In this document: positions 37,802-45,097 of the stretch, one piece after another
Numbering within the stretch: the stretch's first letter is position 1
How the letters are laid out: the number at the start of each line of letters is the position of its first letter
Translations under genes and position numbers: made by a program
The notes under the pieces: generated by a model
Told to the model about the DNA's origin: nothing
What the model saw: only the letters and a program-made list of their open reading frames with translations
Database searches by the model: none
NCBI RefSeq assembly: GCF_001006045.1
Contig: NZ_CP011267.1
Coordinates: 558,001 to 622,000 of the forward strand
Source: Geoglobus ahangari
Lineage (GTDB): Archaea; Halobacteriota; Archaeoglobi; Archaeoglobales; Archaeoglobaceae
Direction: 5' to 3'
Length of the DNA: 64,000 bases

Positions 37802-38065
37802 GTGGGGGCGAGGGTGAGGGTTCACGTCACGCCAAAGTCCAAAAGGAGTGAGGTTGCTGGCTACGACGAGTGGAAGAAGGCGATAATTGTCAGAGTGAGA
37901 GCTCCGCCGGAAGGCGGGAAGGCGAACAGGGAGGTCGAGCAGCTGCTGTCTGAGTTTTTTGGGACGAGCGTAGAGATAGTCTCCGGACACAGGTCGAGGG
38001 ACAAGGTTGTTGAGATCAAGGGCATGTCTGAAGAGGAGGTTTATGCTTGGGTTAAGGGAGTTTGA
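37802..38065 (+). CDS. DUF167 (YggU) family protein
   Basis: 87-aa alpha/beta protein with the family core RVRVHVTPKSKRSEVAG and VRVRAPPEGGKANREVEQLLSEFF, ending IVSGHRSRDKVVEIKG. Structures of homologues exist, but no function is assigned. Start is GTG at 37802. It overlaps the Toprim gene by 23 bp. Confidence 0.88.
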   Translation: MGARVRVHVTPKSKRSEVAGYDEWKKAIIVRVRAPPEGGKANREVEQLLSEFFGTSVEIVSGHRSRDKVVEIKGMSEEEVYAWVKGV

Positions 38066-38429
38066 GAGGCTCCTGAGGGTGGTGGAAGAGCTTAAGACGA
38101 GGTCGAGCTGCGGGGCAGTTGTGGTTGTGGAGGGCAGGAGGGACGTTGCAGCTCTAAGGAGCCTCGGGGTCGAGGGGGAGATAATCGAAGCCTCTGCCAC
38201 GCCGATTAGCGCCGTCGTGGATGCCATCGGGGGCAGGGAGGTGATAATCCTCACAGACTGGGACTCGAGGGGCAGGGTGATGAAGGACAGGCTGTCCTCC
38301 CTCATCAGAAACGCGAACCTCGAGATATGGAACGAGCTCTCCTCCATAACGGGCAGGTACATCCACTCGGTTGAGGAGCTCCCCGGGCTCATCGAGACTC
38401 TTTACGGGCTTCACAGGAAGAGGATGTGA
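38043..38429 (+). CDS. Small Toprim-domain protein (UPF0292 / RNase M5-like)
   Basis: 128 aa with a stand-alone Toprim fold: VVVVEGRRDVAALRSLG carries the conserved Glu, and VIILTDWDSRGRVMKDRLSS carries the DxD metal pair. The archaeal UPF0292 family is small like this and of unknown role, possibly a nuclease acting on structured RNA like RNase M5. ATG at 38043 lies inside the DUF167 gene; longer starts have no similarity. Confidence 0.85.
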   Translation: MLGLREFERLLRVVEELKTRSSCGAVVVVEGRRDVAALRSLGVEGEIIEASATPISAVVDAIGGREVIILTDWDSRGRVMKDRLSSLIRNANLEIWNELSSITGRYIHSVEELPGLIETLYGLHRKRM

Positions 38430-38466
38430 CGACACGTATTTATCCCTCCGCGTAAACCAGTTATCT

Positions 38467-39090
38467 GTGGCCGTTGGCTACTGCGACAACTGCGGGTACT
38501 TTGAGGGAATGTGCCCCTGCGGAAAGGGGCGTCTGCTGATGACCTCAGAGGAGAGGAAGAGAGTCAGTAAGTTTCTGAGCGGCCTTCTCAGGCACTACCC
38601 AGACAGATTTGGAGTCGAGGTGGACAGGAGCGGGTTCGCAAACCTGAATGACGTGCTGAGGGTGCTTGAAGAGAGGTACGGAGTTGGGGAGGAGCATCTC
38701 AGGGCTATAGTGGCCCTTGACGGGAAGAGGAGGTTCGAAATCTGCGACGGGAAGATTAGAGCGAGGTACGGCCACAGCATAGACGTGGACGTGAGGTGGA
38801 GCGAGGGAAACGCGCCGCGAAAGCTCTACCACGCAACCGCCCCGGAAAACATCGGCTCGATAATGAGGTATGGCCTTTTACCGATGAGGAGAAGGGAGGT
38901 GCACATGACAGAGACTCCGGAGGAGGCTCTGGAGGTTGGACTGAGACACTCCAAGACTCCGGTGCTGCTTGAGATCGACGCTGAAAACATGATCAGGGAT
39001 GGGCTGGAGATCAGGAAGAAGGGAAGGGTTTTCACAGCCGACTCCGTGCCTCCACGGTACATAAGGGTGGTCGGATGGAAGAGGAGCTGA
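38467..39090 (+). CDS. kptA: RNA 2'-phosphotransferase, Tpt1/KptA family
   Basis: NAD+-dependent removal of an internal 2'-phosphate from RNA, the last step of fungal-type tRNA splicing; in archaea its RNA substrate is uncertain. The 207 aa begin with a zinc-binding CDNCGYFEGMCPCGKG, then KFLSGLLRHYP (N-lobe Arg-His), RARYGHS, LYHATAPENIGSIMRYGL and a C-terminal FTADSVPPRYI. Start is GTG at 38467. The 3' end overlaps thiL by 16 bp. Its presence near an RNA-active Toprim gene is suggestive only. Confidence 0.93.
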   Translation: MAVGYCDNCGYFEGMCPCGKGRLLMTSEERKRVSKFLSGLLRHYPDRFGVEVDRSGFANLNDVLRVLEERYGVGEEHLRAIVALDGKRRFEICDGKIRARYGHSIDVDVRWSEGNAPRKLYHATAPENIGSIMRYGLLPMRRREVHMTETPEEALEVGLRHSKTPVLLEIDAENMIRDGLEIRKKGRVFTADSVPPRYIRVVGWKRS

Positions 39091-40013
39091 TCCTTGCAGG
39101 GATGGCTGCGATAATGAGGAAGTCTGAGGAGTTTGGGGACGACGGAGGTGCGTTCAGGCTTGGAGATGTGTGGGTAGTCGTTACCAACGACATGCTGGTC
39201 GAGTCGACTGATGTCGTTCCCTCAATGTCCCCGGAGGACGTGGGCTTCAAGGTTGTGACCATGAACGCAAGCGACCTCGCGGCCATGGGGGCTAAGCCAG
39301 GGTTTTTCGCGTTCTCCGCTGGTTTTCGTGAGGGAGATGCTGAGTTTGCGAAGAGGCTGTTCCGCGGCATAAACGAGGGGCTGGAGCGCTACGGGATGAA
39401 TCTAATTTCAGCGGACACCAACAACGCGAAGGAGCTGGTGGTTGACGGAGTGGCCATAGGCTTTGCAAAAAACCTTCTGAGGAGGAGTAAGGCAAAGCCC
39501 GGACAGCTTGTATGCGTAACCGGGGAGCTTGGAAGACCCCTTTCAGCCCTGCTCGTCGAGCTGAAGGGGTTCAGTGCCGCGAAGTCGGTGAGGGAGAGGC
39601 TGATGGAGAAGCTCTTAAGGCCCGTGGCGAGGGTCGAGGAGGGTTTGAGGCTGTCTGAGGTTGTGGGCTGCGCCATAGACGTGAGCGACGGTCTGGTGAA
39701 GGAGCTGAAGGCCATAGCGAGCGCGAGCGGGGTTGGGATCGTGATTGACCCGGCACGCGTTCCGGTGTGTGACGAGGTCAGGGAATTCTGCGAGGAGAAC
39801 GGGCTTGACGTCAGCGAGGTGGCAATGAACTCTGGGGAGGAGTATGAGCTCGTGTTCACGATTGATAGGGAAAAGCTCGGTGAGCTGGACTTTGACTTTG
39901 CTGTCATCGGCAGGGTTGTGGAGGGAGAGGGCGTCTGGGTTGAGGAAGGTGGAAAGAGGGTGGAGGCGAGGGACTTATCGTGGAGACACTTTTCTGATTG
40001 GTTTGCTGGATAA
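39075..40013 (+). CDS. thiL: Thiamine-monophosphate kinase
   Basis: Phosphorylates thiamine phosphate to the active diphosphate. 312 aa with the PurM-like fold: DDGGAFRLGDVWVVVTNDMLVESTDV near 21-48, MNASDLAAMGAKPGFF, a DVSDGLVKELKAIA block at about 206 and NSGEEYELVF near the end. Overlaps kptA. It closes a short run of small enzyme genes; the next 120 bp hold the leader of the following envelope protein. Confidence 0.94.
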   Translation: MEEELILAGMAAIMRKSEEFGDDGGAFRLGDVWVVVTNDMLVESTDVVPSMSPEDVGFKVVTMNASDLAAMGAKPGFFAFSAGFREGDAEFAKRLFRGINEGLERYGMNLISADTNNAKELVVDGVAIGFAKNLLRRSKAKPGQLVCVTGELGRPLSALLVELKGFSAAKSVRERLMEKLLRPVARVEEGLRLSEVVGCAIDVSDGLVKELKAIASASGVGIVIDPARVPVCDEVREFCEENGLDVSEVAMNSGEEYELVFTIDREKLGELDFDFAVIGRVVEGEGVWVEEGGKRVEARDLSWRHFSDWFAG

Positions 40014-40097
40014 AATGAACCACCCCCTCCCCACTTAAACCATCCTGAACCATCTCCTTCCCCTTCAATGCCTCGTTTTCACCCCATATCCCTATTG

Positions 40098-40129
40098 CCT
40101 CTGAGCGCATACTCTCGCTCAGAGGTGAT
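40098..40129 (+). promoter_or_regulatory. Hairpin containing the ribosome-binding site
   Basis: CCTCTGAGCG (40098-40107) and CGCTCAGAGG (40116-40125) are perfect complements around an 8-base loop. The Shine-Dalgarno GAGGTGAT (40122-40129) of the next gene, ATG at 40135, begins inside the right arm. In the RNA, the 10-bp stem would hide part of the ribosome site, so translation could depend on temperature or a binding factor. A CTTAAA at about 40037 is a possible TATA box, putting the hairpin within the leader. Confidence 0.55.
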
Positions 40130-40134
40130 GTGAG

Positions 40135-40632
40135 ATGAAGAAGAACGTGATGCTGGGTGTGGTGATCGGGCTTGCAGCCCTTGCGATATACACAGCATCA
40201 GCCCACATGGGCGGGTTCGGGTTTGGATACGGCATGCCCGGGATGATGGGCTACGGGTTTGGCTACCCGATGATGGGGTATGGCTATGATGCAGATGACG
40301 TGCCCGCAAATCAGGTAAAGGTTGAGGTCACCGAGGTGAGCGGGAAAGTTTCAGCACTCTATCCAATGGGAATACTGCTTGACAGCGGGAAGTACGTGAC
40401 ACTTCCGTGGTGGTTTGCAGCGAACCTTGGAATAAAGCAGGGGGATGACGTGAAGGCCAAGGGCTTTGAGTACGGAAACTCGGTAATTCCAGTCTACATT
40501 GAGGTGAACGGAGAGAGTTTTGGAGACGAGAACTCTAACACTCCAGTGTGGATGCAGGGAGTCCAGCAGTACGGCTACGGGTATGGATACGAGTATGGTT
40601 ACGGCTACCACTGCCCCATGATGGGGTGGTAG
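40135..40632 (+). CDS. Exported Gly/Tyr/Met-rich protein
   Basis: 165 aa with a signal peptide (LGVVIGLAALAIYTASA), a low-complexity GFGFGYGMPGMMGYG region (about 27-51), a beta-rich middle domain with GILLDSGKYVTLPWWFAANLG, and a second YGYGYGYEYGYGY tail ending HCPMMGW. Methionine and histidine clusters could bind copper or other soft metals, but this is inference. It is followed 34 bp later by a small membrane protein that opens with the same MMGYGGMMGYG composition, suggesting the two work together. Confidence 0.75.
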   Translation: MKKNVMLGVVIGLAALAIYTASAHMGGFGFGYGMPGMMGYGFGYPMMGYGYDADDVPANQVKVEVTEVSGKVSALYPMGILLDSGKYVTLPWWFAANLGIKQGDDVKAKGFEYGNSVIPVYIEVNGESFGDENSNTPVWMQGVQQYGYGYGYEYGYGYHCPMMGW

Positions 40633-40666
40633 CATTTCCCAATTTTTTGAAGGAGGTGGATGCGAC

Positions 40667-40921
40667 ATGATGGGCTATGGTGGAATGATGGGCTACGGAT
40701 TTGACGGCATGGGCTATGGCCTTGGTTTCCTCTGGCAGATGGTGTGGCTGGTGCTGATAATAGCCGTGATTTACTTCGTCGTGAACTCGCTCAGCTCCAG
40801 CAGGGGACAGGCTCAAACCTCGACAGGTAGTAGGGCGCTCAGGATTCTGGACGAGAGGTTTGCGAGGGGAGAGATTGACGCTGAGGAGTACAGGAGGATG
40901 AGGGAGGAGCTTTTGAGGTGA
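40667..40921 (+). CDS. Small membrane protein with SHOCT-like C-terminus
   Basis: 84 aa: Gly/Tyr/Met-rich N-terminus (MMGYGGMMGYGFDGMGYG), one membrane helix (MVWLVLIIAVIYFVV), a Ser/Gln linker and a short SHOCT domain (ALRILDERFARGEIDAEEY). SHOCT domains are usually C-terminal oligomerisation modules of membrane proteins. An AAGGAGGTGG-type ribosome site lies before the ATG. The composition matches its upstream neighbour. Confidence 0.8.
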   Translation: MMGYGGMMGYGFDGMGYGLGFLWQMVWLVLIIAVIYFVVNSLSSSRGQAQTSTGSRALRILDERFARGEIDAEEYRRMREELLR

Positions 40922-40922
40922 T

Positions 40923-41162
40923 TTACCCGAATATAACGTCAAGCACGTCTCCAATGACTCCCTTCTTCCCCTCCACAACGTCAAGCCTGTAGAACTCGGT
41001 GTAGCCGCAGTAGAGGCATGAAACCTCGAGATACTTGTTCATCTGAATGTCGAGAATCTTGCTCAGCCCCGTGCCTGTCATTGCGAGCTTTTTGGCCTGA
41101 GCCTTGGTGTTTCCGCATTTTGGGCACCTGAATCGCGACTCAAACTCCCTTTCGAGAGACAT
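40923..41162 (-). CDS. Zinc-ribbon protein
   Basis: 79 aa with CPKCGNTKAQAKK and CLYCGYTEF forming a four-cysteine zinc ribbon (near 13 and 51), the archaeal COG3478-like nucleic-acid-binding type. It starts at ATG 41162; its stop lies 1 bp from the convergent SHOCT gene stop. No operon partner is visible. Function unknown. Confidence 0.82.
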   Translation of the reverse strand: MSLEREFESRFRCPKCGNTKAQAKKLAMTGTGLSKILDIQMNKYLEVSCLYCGYTEFYRLDVVEGKKGVIGDVLDVIFG

Positions 41163-41247
41163 GGTCAAAAATGGGTTTTGATTCTAAAAATTTTTTCCAC
41201 CCTTACTTGCGATTGATTTTTATAATCTGGAGGGGATAACCTATCTG

Positions 41248-41589
41248 ATGGATTTCAAAACCTTGGTTGACGAGGTTGTTGCAGTTGCAAAACCAAAGCT
41301 TGTTGCAATTTTTGGTTCACAGGCAAGGGGGGATGCCGGTAAATTCTCGGATATTGATGTGCTCGTTGTGACGGATAGCGATGTGGTTGCTGAGAGGCTG
41401 AACACAATACGAAAGGATAATGTCGAGTTTCATGCCCTCTCAATGAGAAGAGCTCTCGAACTTGTTCACAGGAACGATCCGTTTTTCAAAAAGATTTTGA
41501 GCGAGGCAATCCCGCTTTACGGCCATTTTTATTTATCATTCCTGAGAGAGGTAGCGGAAAATGTTGGAAAAAGCAAAAATATGGCTTGA
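41248..41589 (+). CDS. MNT-type minimal nucleotidyltransferase
   Basis: 113 aa with the Pol-beta superfamily motif GSQARGDAGKFSDIDVLV (Gly23, Ser24, Asp35, Asp37). MNT proteins normally act with a HEPN partner as toxin-antitoxin or AMPylation pairs. The gene overlaps the HEPN reading frame by 29 bp, the usual layout. The region 41.2-44.3 kb is AT-richer than its surroundings, which suggests transfer. Confidence 0.85.
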   Translation: MDFKTLVDEVVAVAKPKLVAIFGSQARGDAGKFSDIDVLVVTDSDVVAERLNTIRKDNVEFHALSMRRALELVHRNDPFFKKILSEAIPLYGHFYLSFLREVAENVGKSKNMA

Positions 41590-41980
41590 AAGAGCAAAGG
41601 CGGATTTGAAGTCAGCGGAGGTGCTGATCGGAGTAGTCCCTGCAGATAGTGTATACCACAGCCAGTAAGCTGTTGAAAAGGCCATCAAGGCGGCACTTTC
41701 GGTTAAGGGAATAGAGGTTAAGGAGCACAGAGTTTCTGGATTATTTTATGACGAATTCGTTGTCTTGTTCCCCGAGCTTGAGGAAATTTACGGCATCGCT
41801 GTAGAGCTTGAAAAACACTGGCTAAAAAGCAGGTATCCAATAGACTATTCTCGCGGTGTTTGGGATCTGTTGCGCGCATATTCCTCTGAAGATGCCGAAA
41901 AATTTTTTGAAATGGCAAAAACTTTTGTTTTAAAGCTTGAAGAGTTTTTGGTTAGAGAATTTGGTTTAGAAATGGAGTAG
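41561..41980 (+). pseudogene. HEPN-domain partner of MNT, interrupted by an in-frame stop
   Basis: From ATG 41561 the frame reads MLEKAKIWLERAKADLKSA..., a classical HEPN start, and reaches VYHSQ before TAA at 41666-41668 (codon 36). The same frame continues with AVEKAIKAALSVKGIEVKEH and the rest of the HEPN helices to 41980, with no further stop. The family has a Gln there (YHSQQAVEK), so a single CAA-to-TAA change explains it. It is therefore a recent nonsense allele, a readthrough product or a sequencing error; a remnant start near 41765 gives only the C-terminal 71 residues. Confidence 0.85.
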
Positions 41981-41981
41981 A

Positions 41982-42209
41982 TCACTCTATGAGAAGTTTG
42001 AGAAGCTGTTCTCCCTTCTCTGTTAAACGGTAGATCTTTCGTCTCTTGCTGACTTCATGCTCAATAAAGCCACCCTCCTCAAGCTCGGAAAGGTGTGTGT
42101 AAACGGAGGAGATAGTAATGTTCAGCTTTTTTGCAAGTGCATAACCGTGCTGGGGACTTTTTGACAACTCTTTTAGGATCTCAAATTTAGCTTTGCTGAT
42201 AATTGCCAT
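41982..42209 (-). CDS. Winged-helix transcription regulator (75 aa)
   Basis: Single winged helix: KFEILKELSKSPQHGYALAKKLNITISSVYTHLSELEEGGFIEHEVSKRRKIYRLTEKGEQLL, of the ArsR/PadR-like type. It ends 1 bp after the HEPN frame (convergent) and starts divergently from a lipoprotein gene. TTATATAA at about 42241-42248 serves as its TATA region, and a perfect palindrome lies upstream of that, so it probably controls the divergent lipoprotein and itself. Confidence 0.85.
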   Translation of the reverse strand: MAIISKAKFEILKELSKSPQHGYALAKKLNITISSVYTHLSELEEGGFIEHEVSKRRKIYRLTEKGEQLLKLLIE

Positions 42210-42260
42210 TGTGGTTGAAGTTCAGTATATTTGGTAAAAATTATATAACAGGAAAATCAG

Positions 42261-42284
42261 TTATATCTGAAAAATCAGATATAA
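42261..42284. promoter_or_regulatory. Perfect palindromic operator between regulator and lipoprotein genes
   Basis: TTATATCTGA (42261-42270), four A bases, TCAGATATAA (42275-42284). The ten-base arms are exact. It lies between the divergent starts at 42209 and 42300, about 16 bp before the TTG start of the lipoprotein gene, so a bound dimer would block that gene and could affect the regulator's own promoter. The binding protein is inferred to be the adjacent winged-helix protein. Confidence 0.6.
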
Positions 42285-42299
42285 TTGAGGTGATGGGCT

Positions 42300-43232
42300 T
42301 TGAGGAGGAGGGTGTGGGTTGTTGCATTGATGATACTGGCAGTAATCTTGGCTGGTTGCTTGGGTGAAGAATCAAAAAATACTGATGTAGATGAATCTAA
42401 CAGAGGAACATCTGGCCAAACAGAAGTGAAAACAACTGCTACGCCGAGTTATACGCCCACTTACACGCCGCAATACGTACAAAAAACACTATATTCTGGT
42501 TCGGTAATATTGCCCAAGGATACAAACATAGTGAGGGATAGTAGGCAGACAATGGCAGTCATACCATTCATTGTGGATAGAGATAACTCCGATATAACAA
42601 TAGTGCTGAGTTCGAGACCTTATGGGGCATATGCTGTCGTATTAAATGAAGAAGATTATTACAAGTTTAGGGCAGGAGAACAACCGTCGGTGAATCAAGT
42701 AGTTATGTTTAATGGTGACTATACGCTCAACTTAAAACTAAATCGTGGCAAATATTATTTATTGCTCGCATACGGAGCATCTGAAAATGCAGAAGAGCAG
42801 ACCATCCTTTTACACAGTGGAGTAGAGGTCATAAAAGCTGGACATTATTTAGCATTGCCCTTCAAAATTAGCGAGAACACACCCGAAATAGCGGGGAAGG
42901 TTATTGGGAAGGAGTACTATAGACTGGAATTAAACCTCAAAATACGAGAGGATTTGGACATAAATATCCTGTTGTTCGACAAATCTGAATTCGATGTATG
43001 GGCGAATGGTGGTACGGCAACGCCGCTTTATTTCGTTAAGCGTGGTGAAAGTGGAGATTACTATATTGTTCCTACTGAGCTCCCGAGAGTGAATGAAGAA
43101 TACGTTTTAGTGCTGGACAATTCCTATTCGATTCTCACAAAAAAGACTGTTGAATATTCGTTGTATGCCTTTGTTGACGTTGTGGAGAGGGAAACAATTG
43201 ATGTAGAAATCATCGAGAGTTGGTATGAATGA
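42300..43232 (+). CDS. Exported lipoprotein of unknown function
   Basis: 310 aa with a lipoprotein signal (ALMILAVILAGC), a Ser/Thr/Pro linker (KTTATPSYTPTYTPQYV) typical of archaeal surface proteins, and beta-rich domains with no recognised catalytic motif. TTG at 42300 follows GAGGTGATGGG. The divergent winged-helix regulator and palindrome suggest inducible expression. Base composition is AT-rich. A ligand-binding or surface role is only a guess. Confidence 0.75.
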   Translation: MRRRVWVVALMILAVILAGCLGEESKNTDVDESNRGTSGQTEVKTTATPSYTPTYTPQYVQKTLYSGSVILPKDTNIVRDSRQTMAVIPFIVDRDNSDITIVLSSRPYGAYAVVLNEEDYYKFRAGEQPSVNQVVMFNGDYTLNLKLNRGKYYLLLAYGASENAEEQTILLHSGVEVIKAGHYLALPFKISENTPEIAGKVIGKEYYRLELNLKIREDLDINILLFDKSEFDVWANGGTATPLYFVKRGESGDYYIVPTELPRVNEEYVLVLDNSYSILTKKTVEYSLYAFVDVVERETIDVEIIESWYE

Positions 43233-43274
43233 GGCAATTTTCAGATTTTTAGACCAAACTTTTTATTCGTTTTA

Positions 43275-43799
43275 TCAGATATAAATCAGCATTCCGTTGC
43301 TAACCCTCGCGTGTCTGCTCAGCCTGTGCCTTCGCACGCTGCTCGCGTCAATTATGTGCAGAACCTCAAAGCCGAGAACAGCGTGAAGGTAATCGGAGAG
43401 AAGCATCCTGTGGCATCTCCAGTAGAGCTTCTCGGCGCACATAATCGCGACCTTTTTCTTCAAAGCCAGCTCCGCAAGCTTTTCAGCAGCACGCCTGAAC
43501 TCTTCGGTTAGCATGTGGTCGGCGTAGTTTCTGAAGCCCTCGCTTTCTATGGCCCTGTTTGGGGAGTTTTCGAGGACTTTCCTTCTGTAACCTCCAAGCT
43601 CTTCGAACCACGCGTATTCGATTCCGTTCTCTGGCAATGCCCTTTCGAGATACTCTTTTCTGAAGTGCTCGAACTTTGAGCTTGGGAACCTCCTGACGTC
43701 TGCGGGAACAGCTATTTCGAACCTTTTCAAAATTCTGAGAAATTCCTCGAAGCTCCTGCTGGAGTGGCCGAGAGTGTAGATAGTGCATTTTCCTGCCAT
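43275..43799 (-). CDS. DUF488 family protein
   Basis: 174 aa with the DUF488 hallmarks: IYTLGHSSRSFEEFLRIL at the start, VPADVRRFPSSKFEHF, and near the C-terminus AIMCAEKLYWRCHRMLLSDYL, whose Cys and His/Arg are invariant in the family. Members are small cytosolic proteins of unresolved function, sometimes linked to stress or DNA metabolism. It converges on the lipoprotein gene. Confidence 0.88.
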   Translation of the reverse strand: MAGKCTIYTLGHSSRSFEEFLRILKRFEIAVPADVRRFPSSKFEHFRKEYLERALPENGIEYAWFEELGGYRRKVLENSPNRAIESEGFRNYADHMLTEEFRRAAEKLAELALKKKVAIMCAEKLYWRCHRMLLSDYLHAVLGFEVLHIIDASSVRRHRLSRHARVSNGMLIYI

Positions 43800-43924
43800 A
43801 ATTTAAAAAGTGATAGCCAAAGGGGGTTAAATGTTTTGACGGGTGACAAAGTTGTTTGTTTTTGTTAGAGGTTCTATACTTGAGGAGTAAGATATAACTT
43901 TTTTCAGAAAACATAAAGATTAAT

Positions 43925-44263
43925 ATGAGGGACGATTCATTTGAACAGTTTGCCAAAAAGTGGAACAAAATTATCGAGTATGTCAATAAAGCGCAGGATG
44001 GGTTGGATGAGAGAGGGGCGGAGCAAATTAGGCTTAATTTTAGAGAAGACGTGCTTCTTTTGATAATTGATTCAAAAAGAATGGGTATTAAATTTCGCCA
44101 ACGTGACGTATCCTTAATTGAATCTGAGCTTGAAGCCGCTCTAAATATTGCTGAAAGCAGATATAAGTTAAAAAACGAAAAACTCAAATTAGAAGAAAGG
44201 AAATCGATTATGCAACTGTTAAAAGAGGTTTTAGGTTTTATAAGAGACGTCTTACGGAAATGA
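43925..44263 (+). CDS. Helical protein of unknown function
   Basis: 112 aa, rich in Glu, Lys and Arg, predicted mostly helical with a coiled-coil-like C-terminal half (ALNIAESRYKLKNEKLKLEERKSIMQLLKEVLGF). No motif is recognised. The frame is intact, in an AT-rich accessory patch beside tRNA-Thr. An ATG at 43925 preceded by TATA-like sequence around 43890 is plausible. It might belong to a mobile or defence island, but nothing shows that. Confidence 0.55.
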   Translation: MRDDSFEQFAKKWNKIIEYVNKAQDGLDERGAEQIRLNFREDVLLLIIDSKRMGIKFRQRDVSLIESELEAALNIAESRYKLKNEKLKLEERKSIMQLLKEVLGFIRDVLRK

Positions 44264-44351
44264 GATATTGAATGTACCGTTTGTGGACCCTACAATTGGT
44301 TTGTGGAGGTTCTTGTAATTCTTTCGATAAGTTTTGAACCAAAAGTAAAAG

Positions 44352-44424
44352 AGCCACGGCCGGGATTTGAACCCGGGACCTCGTGCTTACCAAGCACGCG
44401 CTCTACCTGCTGAGCTACCGTGGC
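44352..44424 (-). tRNA. tRNA-Thr (anticodon GGT)
   Basis: 73-nt cloverleaf on the minus strand: acceptor GCCACGG pairs with CCGTGGC, D-arm GCTC/GAGC, anticodon stem CGTGC/GCACG with loop TTGGTAA (anticodon GGT, reading ACC/ACT), T-arm CCGGG TTCAAAT CCCGG. The discriminator is T73, as in archaeal tRNA-Thr. No CCA is encoded. No intron is present. It lies at the edge of the AT-rich patch, a typical integration landmark. Confidence 0.97.
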
Positions 44425-44571
44425 AGCAGTGGATTGTTGAGGGGCAGTTTTTAATAAATTTACGGTGGTGCAGGTTGGCGTGCAACGGTATCGAAATGTA
44501 GATTTTTGACTTTTGCTTTTGTAATTTGATGATGGGAAAATTTTTAATTAACAGGTATGAGGCTTAAGTCG

Positions 44572-44781
44572 ATGCCCGCACTCGAAGTCAACGAAATATC
44601 CAAAACGCTCGGGAGCTTTCACCTCTCGAAAACCTCTTTTAGGGCGGAAAAGGGGGAGGTTTTCGGGACACTCGCAACGCTGAAGCTCTCAGCAAGGATG
44701 TTCTGCTTCTACGCTCTCGTATACACAAAACCACAGTGGAAAGAGGTGTTCAGAAACGCTATCAGGCCCCGTGGAGCTTGA
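44572..44781 (+). pseudogene. Relic of an ABC transporter ATPase
   Basis: The first 32 residues from ATG 44572 (ALEVNEISKTLGSFHLSKTS then FRAEKGEVFG) align with the start of ABC ATPases, up to the strand just before Walker A. There the P-loop is missing: GTLATLKL replaces the expected GPNGAGKT, and the remaining ~35 residues show no ABC motifs. It looks like a truncated, decayed copy. TTTTTAATTAAC just upstream could be its old promoter. Confidence 0.6.
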
Positions 44782-44856
44782 TTTCTTCCAGTTTTTCAAG
44801 ATTTTTTGTGCGCTTTACGACCAAAATTCTTAAATAACGATCAGGGACAAGGTAGA

Positions 44857-44983
44857 GATGCCGACGGTCATAGGGACGGGGGAAACACCCGGACCCATTC
44901 CGAACCCGGAAGTTAAGCCCTGTCCCGTTCCGCGTTGTACTGCCTTCCGAGAGGGGGCGGGAAGCGCGGAAACTGTCGGCACC
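44857..44983 (+). rRNA. 5S ribosomal RNA
   Basis: Helix I pairs TGCCGAC (44859-44865) with GTCGGCA (44975-44981). The conserved loop A/B region GACGGGGGAAACACCCGGACC and the CCATTCCGAACCCGGAAG arm of loop C are clear. Length about 123-127 nt; exact ends are estimates. A TATA-like TTCTTAAATAAC at about 44828-44838 lies 25 bases upstream, so this 5S gene is a separate unit, away from 16S/23S, as in Archaeoglobus. Confidence 0.95.
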
Positions 44984-45097
44984 TCCTCCCCTCCCTTCTG
45001 AACTGATTTTAAGCGCAAACGCGAGTTTTGTTGGGTTTATGTTTTCCGGCATGAATGAAATTTAAAATCGAGAAAATGGACAAAAAAGAGGAGGAAA

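Noticed and set aside
43275-43284. A second TCAGATATAA like the operator half at 42275-42284
   Set aside because: It codes for the last residues and stop of the DUF488 gene (IYI then TGA), so the match is explained by coding.
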